A stretch of 64,000 nucleotides of DNA, taken from the NCBI GenBank assembly GCA_001692895.1, contig KV748236.1, positions 496,241-560,240 of the forward strand. The letters are read 5' to 3'. The position numbers were made by a program, and so were the translations under genes. A model generated the notes under the pieces. The model saw only the letters and a list, made by a program, of their open reading frames with translations. It was not told the origin of the DNA and searched no databases. Shown in pieces: positions 21,050 through 34,800 of this stretch. The DNA is from Cenococcum geophilum 1.58 (Eukaryota; Ascomycota; Dothideomycetes; Gloniales; Gloniaceae). Within the stretch, counting starts at the first letter, position 1. Every line of letters begins with the position of its first letter.

Positions 21050-23800
21050 TAATTTGCCTTAAATAGTAATATGCCTATTCCTTTTTAAGGTGTTGTATTA
21101 TATATAAACTATATAACTAGTAACAGTAATACCTAATTATTCTACGTGTAATTAATATAGTGCCTTAGATACTGCTCTAGTGTCTAATTTAATCTTTCTA
21201 TTTAACCGTCTGTCTGCGGATAATATGCGGTAGAAGTTACTGCTCTAACTCCTTACTCCGCTAAAAATACCTCCTAGAATACTACTATAAATCTTAAATC
21301 TCTATCTAATATAATCTTACTTAGTGCTCTATATCTTATAAATACTTCCTTAATATAAATTCTAGCGATATCTTTTGCTAATATCTCTTCTGTGTATGCT
21401 ATAAAGTATCCCTACTTCGTAAGCTTGTTTACTATTACTAAGATTACATTATAATCTTGTCTGGTAATAGGATCTCTTAACTTTAATAACTTTATAATAA
21501 AGTCCTATAATATAACCTCCTATGGTCCCTCTAGTATTTTAATAAGTTGTAGCCCTCTATATAGCTTATGCCTCGTTAGTTTATTTCTTTAGCAATTTAG
21601 ACATTTTCTTATAACTTTTCGCGCTAAGCCCTAGATTCCGTTAATAATATACTCCTCCTAGAGTCTTAACACTAAGCCTATAGCTCCATTATGTCCTTAA
21701 GTTAATCCCTTATAGAATTCTTCTATAAATTGCTCTGCTATACTTCTTAGGATATACTTTATTTCTTAATTTTCGTATATATCCGTCTATAGATCTTCTA
21801 GTTATGCTTTTAGAATTCTTTATACCTAAAAGCTTTTTAGTAACTTATAAACCTTATCCAGTTTCTCTTAAGTTACTATAATTTTCGGATAATTATATCT
21901 AATTAATCCGTCTGTGTCTTTTCGCAGTAAAGCCCCTAATAGCTTTTCATCGTTTTATAGTTTAGTTTTCCGACTTAGAGCGTCTGCTCGTGTGTTATCT
22001 ATACCCTTAGTATACTAAATCTTAAAATAGTATTCTATAAGTATCTCTGCCTATCTAACCTATCTTTAGTTAAGTTTCTTTATCGTTAGGAATCCCGTTA
22101 GGTTTTTATAATCTATCTTAACTATAAATAGTTTTTCTATGCCTTATAAGAATGCTCTTTATTTCTTTAGTACTATAACTATACCTAACAACTCCTTATT
22201 ATAGATATTATAGTTTAACTCTAGTGGTATTATCTTCCAACTATAGTACGCCACTAGGTGCTATCTATTTTAATATTTTTATATAAAGCACGCCCCTAGT
22301 ATAAAGTCTAATATATCCGTCTCTATAACCGTCTCTAGTCCTAGTTAATAAATTTTAAGAACTAGCTTCTAGGTAAACAATCTTTTAACTTTTTTAAATA
22401 ATTTTCTCTATTCCTCTCCCTATACCTATAGTTCTTCTTTCTTCGTTAATCGCGTAAATGGTTTAATATCTTTTAACTATTACGCTATAAACCTTCTATA
22501 GTAATTGCAAAACCCTAAAAACGATCTTAACTGCGTAACGTTCTCTAATTCTTACTAATTTACTATAGCCTTAATCTTCTTTAGATCTATGCTAAGTTAG
22601 CCTAGTTTAATAATAAATCTAATGAAATCGGTCTTCCTAGTAAAGAACTCGCATTTCTTAATTGCTACTAGTATCTGTTCTTCTTATAGTCTCTTTAAAA
22701 CCCATTTAACGTATTCTCCGTGTTCTTCCTTAGTTATTAAGTAGATAATAATATCGTTAAGATATACCATAATAAATTCATCTAAGTATTCTTTTAATAT
22801 ATTATTAATACGCTTCTAAAACGTTACTAGTACGTTTATAAGTCCGAATTATATAACTAATAGTTTATATAGTCCTTTCTTTAACCTAAAGGCTGCCTTC
22901 TATTTATTGCCTTCCTTAATCCTAATCTGGTGGTACACCTACCTTAGATCTATCTTTGTAAAGATTTGCGCGTTACCTATCCTATCTTAGATTTCGCTAA
23001 TTAAGGGTAAAGGATACCTATCCTTTTTAGTAATACTATTTAACTGTCTATAGTTAATACATAGCCTTAATTTACTATTCTTCTTTAGTATAAATAGTAC
23101 TAAATATCTTGCTAATAACTGCGATGGTCTAATATATCCCTTTTATAGATTTTCCTAAATAAACTCTTTTAATACTCTACCTTCCTCTTCGGTAAGCTTA
23201 TAGATTAAAAAAAACTTTAGACTTATTCCTAGTTCTAACTCTATCTTATAGTCCTACGCTATATACTCTAATAGCTTCTTACTCTCTAGTAACTATAGTT
23301 TTTTACTATACTTATAGTATCTTTTTANTACNTAACTTAAGCCTTACTTAGTCTCTTTATATATCGCTCTAACTTAGTACTATACTAACTTAGCTTATTA
23401 TTATATCTTGCGGCGTTAAGTATCTCTAATATCGACCTAACCTATAATCCAATTAATTTTTAGATTGTATTCCTGTAACTAAGGCATTCCTAGTACTGCC
23501 TTATTATTCCCTAATAGTAATATATTAAAAGATATCTTAATCTATCTCCCTTTAATAGTTAACTAAATAGGTTCTATTTTAAGATTAATAATGCCTCCTC
23601 CATAGGCTATTAGATCTCCTAAAATTATTACTAATAGGTAAGAATACTCCTTTTTCCTGTGTAGTAATCCCATTTTTTTAACTGCTGCTAGTAAGATGTG
23701 GTTCCTTATTACTCCACTATCTATTAACGCCTTAAACTGTTAATCTTGCCACTTTACTTGTAAATTTAGGTATTATCCTTAAATTCCTTTAAGGGTTTAA

Positions 23801-26800
23801 GGCTCTACTACTAGTTCCCTCTAGTCCCGTAAGCCTCTACTTTTCCTAACTATTAGCTACTTAATCCTATTTATACTTAGTCCACTTTTAGCTAATACTT
23901 AGTTCGCTTTTTATCTTTAATATGCCATAAACACATATTTTCTGGGCATTTCCACCACTATTGTCCGTCTAGGTATTCTTCCGTAAGGAATCTCCCTAGT
24001 TAAAGTGTTAAGTCCCCTTAGGCTTATACTTCTACTAGGTACTAACTATATATATACCTAGCGTTTTAATATTTCGCCTCGTCTAATAACTAGTATATCC
24101 TTACTAGGTACTTCTAGTTCTTATCTTTTAGTGCTCTATATATATTATACGTATTATCTACGCATATAATCTATACTAATGTATAATATACTTAGTGTCT
24201 TAGGTTAACTCTTAGCTTATCTTCATCCCTAAGTTTAAACCTCTCTTATATTGGTTTAAGCGTTGCGACTTTATTTATAGGTACTATAATTTACCTCTTG
24301 CTTCTCTAGTCCTATAATTACTCCTTTAGATCCTTTAATATTATAATTAAGGCTCCTTTAATATGACTTATAGCCTTTTCTATAATTAGGTGGTCTTAGA
24401 TAACTTTCTTATCCAACCACATATAGAAATCTTCCCACTTATTATTGTGTTGTTGCCTATACTACTTTTAGTATAGCTACTAGAGTGTATACGGCTTGTC
24501 CGTAAAGAAGTATCTTCTTATTACTATATTATAATAGCCTTTTATATATCGTTCCTTAAACCTAGTTAGAATCCCTAGATCTTCTTCTTATTCCAGTTTA
24601 ATAAGCCACTTAGCTCTTAGTATACCTATTCTAAGTCTATTGGTAATTCTTTATATAGGTGCTCTATCCCTTATACAACCTAGTATGCTAAATCTCTTAT
24701 CTAGTTTCTAATCTTGCTATGCAATAATTCTTTGCCTAAATTCTTCTATGGTTTCTTTCAGTTTACGTCTTATAAATTAATCCTTAAAGTGCTCGTACTT
24801 CTTAATCTTAGTATTGACATTTCGATCTTTAGGCTAAACACTACGTTCTCCTAGTAAGTCCTCTGGGTCTATATACCGGTCTCCTAGTCTAACTACTATT
24901 TACGCTATAGATTCTCTAATCTATAAAGAAGCTGCTTGCCTTTTACTTATAGGTGTCCTAATTCGTACTCCAAATTCTTAGTCCCTTAGATTCTTTAATC
25001 CTAAGCTTACTTTTAACTTAAGCCTTACTCCTACCTTAGTCCAACTAGGCTTAGGTATTCTTATCTCGTCTTAAGAGTCTTATGCCTATGGGAAACTCTA
25101 TCTCAAGCTTATTTATATATCTTTAAACTAAGCTACTGCCCTACTCCATCGGTTTCTGTCTATTATGGGTCCTTAGGTATACCTTATCTCGTCTTAAGAA
25201 TCTTAGTCGTCTTTTATCTCATCTTAAGAATCTTAAGCCTTTGGCCTTTTACCTTTATTAAGTGCCGAAGTGGTTCACTGTCCTACTTCTCTTGCGTCTT
25301 ATAAAGCGATAGATATCGTATTTAGTAGGGTCTTAATCCCTACTAATATTCCCTATTCTATAGTGGAATCATCCTCTACCTTTAGTATAATATCTCTAAT
25401 AGCTGCGTGTTCCTAGTAAACCGCCTCTATTGCCTTATTATCACGAAATATTTTGCCTATGTTAAATTTATTGTCCTTAATATCCAATCTACGAACTGGT
25501 TCGTTAGTTCCTTTATACTCTATAGATTTTGGCTCTTATAGCTAATAGCTTGCGCCGTACTTAGCGTCTTTATAAATTTAGTATACGTTATTATAACAAA
25601 ACGCGAAACTTCTAATTAAATATTCCTTTGTTCCTTGTAGTATACTATTATCCCTTTATATATATATGTTATCTACCAGTAGTCTTATTCCCTTTATTAT
25701 ATAATAACTCTAACTATCTTTATAATCCCTCGCGAAATAACCTTATTTCCCGCAATTTATATAAGCTCTATCTTTAAACCATTAACTTTGCTATAAAGTC
25801 CGCCTAAACATCTTTTACTACTAAGATCCCTAGTTTAGCCTCTACTCCTTAGTTCTATAATTACTAGATCCTTAACCTCTAGGTTTTTATAGTTTCTTAC
25901 TCTATCTCTTATAGGCTTCTTTAGTACCACTTAGGTCTATTAGCTTTACGCCATACTATAGTTTCTAATTTAGCTCTAGTTATTGCGTACTCTGTGTCTT
26001 ATATAACTATAGAACTCTATCCTAGCCTCTCTTAGCCTATTCCCTTTAGTAGATCCGATTGTTAATCTTAATCACTTAATCTATTAACTCCCTTAGGGTG
26101 TCCGTATCTTCTATTAGGATAATTATATCCTAGATTTTAGCCTTAAGTCCTTATTTATACTATACTATAAGCGCCCTATTATTCTACTTAACTTACGTAG
26201 CTAACGTCTAGAACTATATTATATACTTAATTACTAATATTCGTTACGTAATGTCTTAGAGTTTTTTTTTTGCTATAGTGACTGCCTCTGGGTCTCTAAA
26301 TATTTATATAAGTCGCTCTGCGAACCCTTTCTAGCTTAAGAATATAAATCGCACCTCCTAATTAGTAGTTGTTATTCCATTTACCTATATTTCTGTAAGG
26401 TAAAGCTTAAACCATTTAAGTGCTCTTCCTAATAGGAATAGTCCTGTATAGGCTATTTAATCCATAGGTGTTGGTAGCTTTACCCCTTCCTATATAACCT
26501 TAAAGTGCATTTATATAAGGAATCCTTTGAGCTTTAATCTCTCTCCTAAGTATCTCTTAATTAATAGTAGCTTAACCTTTACTACTCCTATTCTATTAAC
26601 CCTTTCTTCTAATACTATATTATTAGTTATTAACTAGTTAATTACCTCTTATAACTGTCCGACCGTTATAGGTTGCTATAAGTTAGTGTCTGCTATATTG
26701 GTGTCGTTACCTAACCTTAAAGTAGTTGCCGCCGTTAATAGCGTTGTGGTGGCTGCTTTTAGTAGCATGTTATTTAACTTTTTATATTTAATACTATAAC

Positions 26801-26813
26801 TAGGTAGTAATTA
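23801..26813 (-). pseudogene. gag and gag-pol linker of A-5
   Basis: A Gag remnant read leftward from just inside the 5' LTR. A zinc-knuckle block (NCGK-x-GYFAR) lies near 25770-25715, with matching blocks near 37475-37425 (A-2) and 61905-61860 (A-4). Capsid-like sequence lies to its right. The linker between knuckle and protease is long and low-complexity. It is a fossil with many breaks. Confidence 0.75.
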
Positions 26814-27239
26814 TGTAACAGAACCTTATAGCAGGAACTACAATGGGCTCGTTATTGGGCTAGGTATATAGGAAATGCAAGTATAAAAGTTAATAACGTA
26901 ATAATAACTAGTGGAGTGGTTGCCTAATAGATTAACTCTAATTGTATTCTAAGAATTACTATAAGGAAGGAACTATCTAGATAGGGACTAAGGGTCCTTA
27001 AATATATAACCGTACTCCTATAAAATCCTTCTTGTACGTAATGTATATATACTCTATCTACTCTGTCACGGATTACACAGATCCTACAGATTATATAGAT
27101 TACGTCACATGACCTCGGTTACTATTCCTCGTTACGTAGCTCTATCGGCTCTATTCTAGACCGTACTTAAATTAACCAACTAGCTTCTTCCGACTCTTCC
27201 CCAAGTAGTTATAATATTATACTTAAAGCGTCCGTAACA
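26814..27239 (-). repeat. 5' LTR of Gypsy A-5
   Basis: A 426-bp LTR that starts TGTAACAGAACC and ends GCGTCCGTAACA. It is followed by target duplication TAAGT at 27240-27244. It keeps more C and G than its partner. Confidence 0.93.
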
Positions 27240-27244
27240 TAAGT

Positions 27245-28876
27245 ACTACCTAGTGGGTTTAAGGCTTTATACGTTATAATAGAGGACCGTAAATTGTTAA
27301 TAAGGCCAGCTATAGTGTCTACGGGCTTATAATAGGCGTATTTACAGGGTTCCATTTCCTAGCAAGCCGTAATAAGTTTATTATATAGGAAGTCGTCCGT
27401 TTAAAGCTTAATATTAAGACCGTGCTATAGGTCGCGGAGGTCTTTAATAAGGATTTGCAGACACTCTATAGTCGATTTTTTAGTGTTCTTATCTATTATG
27501 GTCCGTAACTTAGTTACATTCTATTAGGTAAGGATATTATGCTTATATTCTAGTCCTTTAAAGTAGTTATATATGGCTTTATATAGCTTATTAAAGGGAA
27601 CACTAAGGGGGTTGTTTTTAAGGTTGGTATAGTAGTGGTTAAGGGCTAAGCCATATAGTATAGTAGAGTAGGCTTAGCTGAACTCCTATTTAGGAATATT
27701 AGCCTTCTAACAGAGGTCCGTAAAGATAGTTAGTTTAAAGTTAAAGTTGTCGTTTTTACCGCTGTACTTAGATTCGTCGGTATAGAGCTTAGCTAGGTTA
27801 GCTAGCTCCTTGCCGTAGGTCTTTACTTAGGTAGTTTATGGATCTGTAACTTAAATAATAGAAGGGGTTTAGTCCGTAATTTAATTTACGGGGGTATTAT
27901 GGTCCGTAATTTGGGTTACGGGGGTATTGCGGTCCGTAACTTTAGTACTAGGTATACTTTGGTCCGTAAGGTTAATTCCAAAATCGCTTGGGTTTATAAG
28001 ACGAATTTGGTTAAGTAGGTTAGGTATAAGGCTAGCGATACTATTAAGTTTAGGAGAAGCAAAGAGTTTATTAGTGGCTTTGACCTAGTCTAGGATTTCC
28101 TCTTTAGTCTATTCCGTTTGGTCCTCCTTCTATATTATATTATATAAGGACCATATAATAGTGACTTATTTATCCTTTTTAACCCATACACCTTAGTGAC
28201 GTAAAAGGGTTCGTAGGTTATGGATGGTAGTAGGGTTACAAGCCTTAAGAATAGCTTCCGTAAAGTCCGCAAAGTCTTCCTTATATTGCTCCTATAGGTC
28301 GTTATTTAGAAGCTTATAGTGTCCGTATTTAAGGATTTTAAAATTAATATAGTTGTTAACGCCGTCCGTAGACGTAAGGTCGACTCCCTAACTCCACTTC
28401 TTTTGGCCTTTACTAATTTGCTTAGTTATATCTGCTATATTATATAGCGTAGTATATTTATATAAGCTGTAGTAGGTAGTAGTAGCTTATAGCGGGTAGA
28501 GGAGGTCTTATAATGGTCCGTAAAATTAATTAGCGGGTCCGTAACAGTTTAAGAGGTCTTATAGTAGTCCGTAAAGGCAATTAACGGGTCCGTAACGGTT
28601 TGTAGAAGGGTAGGGGGTTTCCGTAAGGTCTAAAGAGGTTTAAGGTTTAAGGGGGTTAAGGATAGGGGGTTCTGTAAAGGTCTATATTTATATCTATAAA
28701 CTTCTAGTAAACCGTACTAAGACTTAAATAAGTATACAGAGTTAGAGATAAGTCCGTAATCCCTAACTTCCGACCTTCTAGTAGGTCGTACTAGGAGTCT
28801 AAACGGGTAGTCGCTATCGTGTATCGCTTAAGGGAGGTATTAAGTAATTGCTGATCTGTGCGCGCTTACTAATCAG
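27245..28876 (-). pseudogene. gag of the Copia element
   Basis: The 5' coding part of the Copia element, separated from pol by A-5. A capsid-like block with KLTIF near 27745-27700 matches the gag of the 2.7-kb element at about 4560. Upstream, around 27850-27960, lie repeated GGTCCGTAATTT-type units on the plus strand. These encode a repetitive N-terminal spacer like the one in the gag-only element. It is broken in several places. Confidence 0.75.
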
Positions 28877-29148
28877 TATTTATACTAACTTAATAGTATA
28901 AGTAAGTTATATCCTGGGGCACGAAATACGTATAGTATCGTATGCTCTTTAGGATGGTAGTAACTGTCTCTTGTATTTAAGTAGACTACGTAGTCTATAT
29001 ACTAATGCGTCCTCCCCCTAATTAGTTAGTGCTTTATAAGTGCACCAAACGCGTAAGCGAGTGGTTAGTGCACCGAACGCGCAAACGCGTGCCTGGCGTA
29101 CCGAACGCGTAGGTACGCGGTTAGTACGATAGGTGCTATAATTATACA
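28877..29148 (-). repeat. 5' LTR of the Copia element
   Basis: A 272-bp LTR ending AATTATACA, followed by TTATG at 29149-29153. Its tandem 28-29 bp units lie at about 29039-29124. Confidence 0.93.
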
Positions 29149-30664
29149 TTATGTTTTAAGGGTCGCTTAATAAAAAAGTTTTAGAAAGGAGTAGATCGTA
29201 TAAAGGTTTACCCAGTCCTATAGCAAAAGTATATTATCCTTAAGAGATTTTAGGTTCTTCTTTACGTACTTATTAACTTTTAACTCCACTTTAAGCGCTA
29301 TATTAAGAAGGCTAAACTAGGAATTCTATCTCGTATAATTATCTAGCGGAATTATCCTTCTAACAATTTGCTTAAACTTAGCCGTATAACCCGCAAAAGT
29401 ACGGCTATAGATGGCGATATTATAGAGCCTTTTAAGTACTCCTATGGCTTAAAAAGTCTGCTCTTTCTTTTTTCTTTCCTTCTTATTAAGATCTATTCCG
29501 TTTATCTCATCTTCTTTATATAACTTAATTATAGAAATATTAATTACTCCTTAAAAAAGAAAGTCCTAAATAGTAAGGTTAATAATATGCCCTTAGCAAC
29601 AAATTCGTTAAATAGATAGATCCTAATAAATATTCTAAAGAGCTATAAAATTAGAGATTGTATAATAGAGAGTGTTGTTTATTCCAGAATTATCCGTAAT
29701 AAAAGCTTTAAGTTTATATATAATCCCGTATTCCTAGAGAACTAAAAAAAGAGTATCCTATTAGTTATCTCCACTATATTTTAAAACCGTATAAAGAGTA
29801 AGAAGAGATTTTTTTAGCTCTTCTTAGTCGTCTATAAAGTAAACACAGATTATAAGAAGGAGGTAATTATTTAGAGATATCTAGATATTAATTAAGATAT
29901 AAATCTAAGTAAGGGCTAACTATAGCTTCTTTCGTATAACATCCTTCTGGTCTATAAATAATTCCTTAATATATAAAATAACTATTGCAGGCGCTATTGG
30001 AAGGATACTAGGCTTAATTAATTCTGGATTTAAAGCTCTATAGAGAACATATAATTCTAGCCATTGTACTATACTAAAGGGGAGGTTTTATACAATAATT
30101 AAATTTATAAGTACCTGGTTTAGAATATCCTTATTTAGGATCTTCTTTAGGACTATAGATTTAATCTTAGTTATACAAACGTCTAACTCTATTACTTTAG
30201 TATAGAGTTTAGCAAGCCGTTAATATGTTTCTCCTTTTATACAATTTTCCCGAGTATTATATTTAATTTAATGCTTGCTAAAAAGATGGTTCCAAAGGTT
30301 AGTTATTAAGGGATAACCGTTCTCTTCTATTTTGTCTAGACAGATCCTATAGTAGTATAATAACCGCCCGTTCTTTTTCTTTAGTTTATCCTTATATGGG
30401 TTATAGCAATATTTATAAACTAAAGATATCTTTTTACGAGAGTATTAGGTTCTTAAGGATGTAATTAATAAAGTAAAAAGGGATAAATCTAAGTTAGAAG
30501 CCATTTTATACGAATAGAACTTAAAATATAAGGATATTAGGGTTGGAATTTTATTATAGGAATGCCAAGAATAATCGCAATCGCGATTTAATTATCGCGA
30601 TTCTAGAATTCTTATTAATAAGACCATAATCGGATCTAATCGCGATAAGATTTAATCGTTAAGA
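29149..30664 (-). pseudogene. hAT transposase, N-terminal and catalytic part
   Basis: A cut-and-paste transposase of the hAT superfamily on the minus strand. A plausible Met start lies at 30504. A BED-type zinc-finger region (ITNLWNHLFSKH at its end) spans about 30420-30270. The catalytic block AFITDNSGINN lies at 29706-29674 and C-x-GHIINLTIQDFLF at 29600-29557; both are signature hAT segments. The frame is long and well kept, with stops mainly where Gln or Trp would be expected, consistent with C-to-T and G-to-A change. The Copia insertion at 29149 cuts it and the rest is at 12185-12801. Bases 30560-30664 are non-coding subterminal DNA with inverted ATCGCGAT motifs. A host hAT-derived gene is unlikely given the breaks and terminal repeat. 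Confidence 0.85.
30560..30664. repeat. hAT subterminal inverted motifs
   Basis: AATCGCGATTTA and TAATCGCGATAAG recur in both orientations within 100 bp of the hAT end. Subterminal motifs of this kind often bind hAT transposase; that role is inferred here. Confidence 0.55.
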
Positions 30665-31091
30665 TGTAACGGAACCTTATAGCAGGAACTACAATAGGTT
30701 CTATCAATAGGCTAGGTGTGTAGGAAATGCAAAGATAGTAGTTAACAATGTAATAATAACTGGTAGAGTAGTTGCCTAATAGATTAACTCTAATTATATT
30801 CTGAGAATTACTATAAGGAAGGAACTATCTAGGTAGGGACTAAGGGTCCTTAAATACACAACCGTACTCCTATAAAATCCTTCTTATACGTAATATATGT
30901 ATTATCTATATTAAACATAGCGTCCTTTACGTTTAATACAGCTAACGCGTTTAATTATTATGTGACTCGCTTACTATTCCTCATTATATAGTTCTATAGG
31001 TTTTATCCTAGACCGTACTTATATTAACCAACTAGCTTCTTCTAACTCTTCTCTAAGTAGTTATAACATTGTACTTAAAGCGTTTATAATA
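30665..31091 (-). repeat. 3' LTR of Gypsy A-2
   Basis: A 427-bp LTR that starts TGTAACGGAACCTTATAGCA and pairs with 38519-38945. Confidence 0.93.
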
Positions 31092-31810
31092 CTATCTCCC
31101 TCCTCTTTATCTTTATCCTTAAAGATACCTAGCATCTCTAAGTTGTTTACTAGAGGTATAATATCCGTCTAATTAATTTAGTTAATATTATTACTTATAA
31201 TACCTAAAGCACCTTCTTCCCTTTCCTAGGTTGAGCGTCGCCTTTGTACCGTTTCTTTAATATTGTTATTAGGTAAAGCGATAGCAATTCCTTACTCCCG
31301 TTATACGAAAGAGGGGTTAAGTTACGTTGTAATCGCGAGTCCTTTCGGTTGCTAACCCTCCTCTTGTTCTAAATGCACTTATACTAATATACGTTTATTA
31401 TATAACGTTTGTTCTGCGTCTAATGCTAAATATACGCGTTTTATTATTCTAAATAGTCTTTAAGTTCCCTAAGTAATTTGTTATAGGGTTTTGTATTTAA
31501 TCTACTACTATAAAGCTTAATAGTAACCTAGTATAAGCCCTTGTAAAGTTTAAGTATTTTTAAAATACGGAATAGAAGGCCCTAAATACCTATATTGCGG
31601 TATCTACCTATCTACTTTATCTTAAGAAAGTTCGTAAGAAGGTTTATTTTAAGAAGTGGAAACTTATAAAATAAGATTTACAGGAACTTAGTAATAAAAA
31701 AACGGATTCTCTTCTAATAAAGAAGGAAATAACTCTAAGTAGTTTAGCAGTCGCTCTTTCTAGGTCCCCCTTAGGTAACTTATTCTTTAGCAATTTATCT
31801 TTATTAATAT
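31092..31810 (+). other. A-2 3' region with antisense frame
   Basis: On the plus strand a frame reads YLKKVRKKV near 31625-31650 and LSNKKTDSLLIKKE at 31687-31728, then RSPLGNLFFSN near 31770-31800. It matches A-5 at the protein level although the left half of the frame has diverged. No known domain is recognised. Confidence 0.5.
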
Positions 31811-34800
31811 TGCCTAACCTTTTATCTTCTAATACTCCTATACCTTTCTTATAGCGTTCTTTAGGTTTTTTAGTAGTTTCTAGGTAGTCTCATTATAGCC
31901 TATTTACTTTACTTTATATTATATTTTATCGTCTACGTCCTTATAACTAACGACCTTTAAAACTTACTATTTGTCTTTCTCTTATCCTTTATATATATCT
32001 ACTTTATAAACCAGTAGCTTAACATTCCCGTATACTAGCTTTAGTATTATAATATACTATATAGGGTAGATCTTTATCCTAGCTAGTAAATTTAACTTAA
32101 ATATAACCAATAAAATTTTCTACTTAATTTTAAAGGGTTTTAGTCTAACGTAGTCCAACTTCTTACTTAATTATTAACTCTTAAAATTTTTGTATAATAG
32201 CTACACTTTATCTCCCTCCTTAAGATCTAGTCCCTCAGATCTCTTAGTATCGTAGTACTTTTTTATTCTTTACTATACTACTTTAGCTATTTCTATAAGG
32301 TCTATATAAAGATTTATTAAACTCTTTATTCTTTACTTAGCTATACTACTTATCTTCTTTACTTAATATAGTAATAATAAGGTCCTTAGCTTATATCCAT
32401 AATTCGCCTTAAATAGTAATATGCATATTCCTTTTTATAGTATTATATTATATGCGAATTATATAACTAGTAATAGCAATACCTAATTATTCTATGCATA
32501 ATTAATATAATGCCTTAAATACTGTTTTAGTGTCTAATTTAATCTTTCCGTTTAACCGTCTATCTATAGATAATATACGGTAGAAGTTACTACTTAAACT
32601 CCTTACTCTACTAAGAATACTTCCTAGAATACTGCTATGAATCTTAGGTCTCTATCTAATATAATTTTACTTAGTGCTCCATATCTTATAAATACTTCTT
32701 TAATATAAATTCTAGCGACATTTTCCGCTAATATTTCTTCTATATATGCTATAAAGTATCCCCACTTTATAAGCTTGTCCACTATTACTAAAATTATATT
32801 ATAATCTTATCTAGTAATAGGATCTCTTAACTTTAGTAACTTTATAATAAAGTCCTATAATATAACCTCCTATAGTCTCTCTGGTATTTTAACTAGTTAT
32901 AGCCCTCTATATAGCTTATACCTTATTAGTTTATTCCTTTAGCAATCTAAATATTCTTTTATAACTTACCTAGCTAGTCCCTAGATTCCATTAATAATAT
33001 ACTCCTCTTAAAGTCTTAACACTAAGCCTATAGCTCCGTTATGTCCTTAAGTTAGTCCTTTATAAAATAACTTAATAAACTCCCTTATAATAGATCTTAG
33101 TATATACGTCATTTTTTTAATTTTTATACTACTCCGAGTTTAGATCTTACTCTTATACTTTTAGGATTTTTTATATCCAATTACTCTCTAGTAATTTATA
33201 GATCTTCTCTTCTTATATTACTATAATCTTTAAATAATTATACCTAATCAATCTATCTATATCCTTCCGCAGTAAAGCCCCTAATAGCTTTTTATTATTT
33301 TATAGTTTAGCCTTTCTACTTAAAGCATCCGCTCGTGTATTCTCTATACCCTTAATATACTAAATCTTAAAATAGTATTCTGTAAGCATCTCCGCCTATC
33401 TAACCTATCTATAATTAAGTTCTTTCGTTATTAGGAACCCTATTAGGTTCTTATAATCCGTCTTAACTATAAATAGTTCCTCTATACCTTATAAGAATAA
33501 CCTCTATTCCTTTAGTGCTATAACTATACCTAATAACTCCTTGTTATAGATGTTATAGTTTAGTTCCGGTAGTGTTATCTTTTAACTATAGTATACTACT
33601 AGGTGCCATCTATCTTAGTATTTCTATAGGAAGCACGCTCCTAGTATATAGTCTAATATATTTATCTTAACCACTATCTCTAACTGTAGTTAATAGATCT
33701 TAAGAACTAGCTCCTAGGTAAATAACTATTTAATCTTCTTAAACAGTTCCTTTTATTCCTCTCCCTATACCTATAGTTCTTCTTTCTTTATCAATCTTAT
33801 AAATAGCTTAATATCCTTTAACTATTAAGCTATAAACCTCCTACAGTAATTGCAGAACCCTAGAAATAACCTTAACTGCGTTACATTTTTTAGTTCTTAC
33901 CAATTTACTATAGCCTTAATCTTCTTTAGATCTATACTAAGTTGGCCTAGTTTAATAATAAATCTAACAAAATTAGTCTTTCTAGTAAAGAACTCGCATT
34001 TCTTAATTGCTACTAGCATCTATTCTTCTTATAGTCTCTTTAAAACCTATTTAACGTGTTCTCTATATTCTTCCTTATTTATTAAGTAGATGATAATATT
34101 ATTAAGATATACTATAACAAATTTATCTAAGTGTTCTCTTAATATATTGTTAATACGCTTCTAAAACGTTACTAGTATATTTATAAGCCCGAATTGTATA
34201 ACTAGTGGTTTATATAGTCCTTCCTTTAACCTAAAGGCTGTTTTTTATTTGTTACCTTCTTTAATCCTAATTTAATAGTACGCCTATCTCAGATCTATCT
34301 TTGTAAAGATTCGCGTATTACTAAACCTATTTTAGATTTCGCTAATTAAGGGTAAAGGATACCTATCCTTCTAAGTAATGCTGTTTAACTATCTGTAGTT
34401 AATGCATAGCCTAAGTTTTCTATTCTTCTTTAGTACGAATAGTACTGGATATCCTACTAATAACTGTAATAGTCTAATATATCCCTTTTGAAGATTTTCC
34501 TAGATAAACTCCTTAAGTGCCTATAACTCTTTTTCTATTAACTTATAAGTTAGGTAGAACCTTAGACTTATTCTTAGTTCTAACTCTATCTTATAGTCCT
34601 ATACTATATATTCTAACAGCTTTTTACTTTTTAGTAACTATAGCTTCTTGCCATACTTATAGTATCTCTTTAGTACATAACTTAATCCCTAATTAGTCTT
34701 CTTATATATCGCTCCAACTTAGTACTATACTAACTTAGTTTATTATCGCATTTTATAGCGTTAAGTATTTCTAATATTAACTTAACCTATAACCCAATTA

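Larger units (their letters stand above)
18231..23800 (-). pseudogene. pol of A-5 (interrupted)
   Basis: Read from right to left: protease about 23760-23400, RT about 23160-22500, RNase H about 22430-22000, integrase about 21750-20890. After the inserted repeat element come the GPY/F module at about 18660-18530 and the chromodomain at about 18415-18235. Positions correspond one for one with A-1, A-2 and A-4. Ambiguous bases cluster at 20983-21049 inside the integrase part. It is a fossil with many breaks. Confidence 0.85.
17076..27239 (-). mobile_element. Ty3/Gypsy A-5, nested in Copia, carries a 2.2-kb insert, fossil
   Basis: A complete-length family-A element on the minus strand. LTRs of 426 bp lie at 17076-17501 and 26814-27239, with target duplication TAAGT at 17071-17075 and 27240-27244. 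Without the insert at 18665-20884 it measures about 7.9 kb. Gag with a CCHC-like knuckle is on the right; protease, RT, RNase H, integrase, chromodomain and the 700-bp 3' region follow to the left. Frames are broken many times. It is younger than the Copia element and older than its own insert. Confidence 0.94.
12802..29148 (-). mobile_element. Ty1/Copia element in hAT, split by Gypsy A-5, fossil
   Basis: A Copia element reading leftward with 272-bp LTRs at 12802-13073 and 28877-29148 and target duplication TTATG (12797-12801 and 29149-29153). Without the inserted Gypsy A-5 and its duplication it measures about 6.2 kb. The visible order on the minus strand is gag (28830-27245), then across A-5 a zinc knuckle (about 16915), protease, integrase (15960-15230), RT (about 14900-14000) and RNase H (about 13990-13350). 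Integrase before RT defines Ty1/Copia. Frames are broken many times. It is younger than the hAT and older than A-5. Confidence 0.94.

Noticed and set aside
29149-30664. A host gene of hAT origin
   Set aside because: The frame is fairly long, but it has in-frame stops, is split by Copia and B3, and sits next to a canonical hAT terminus.
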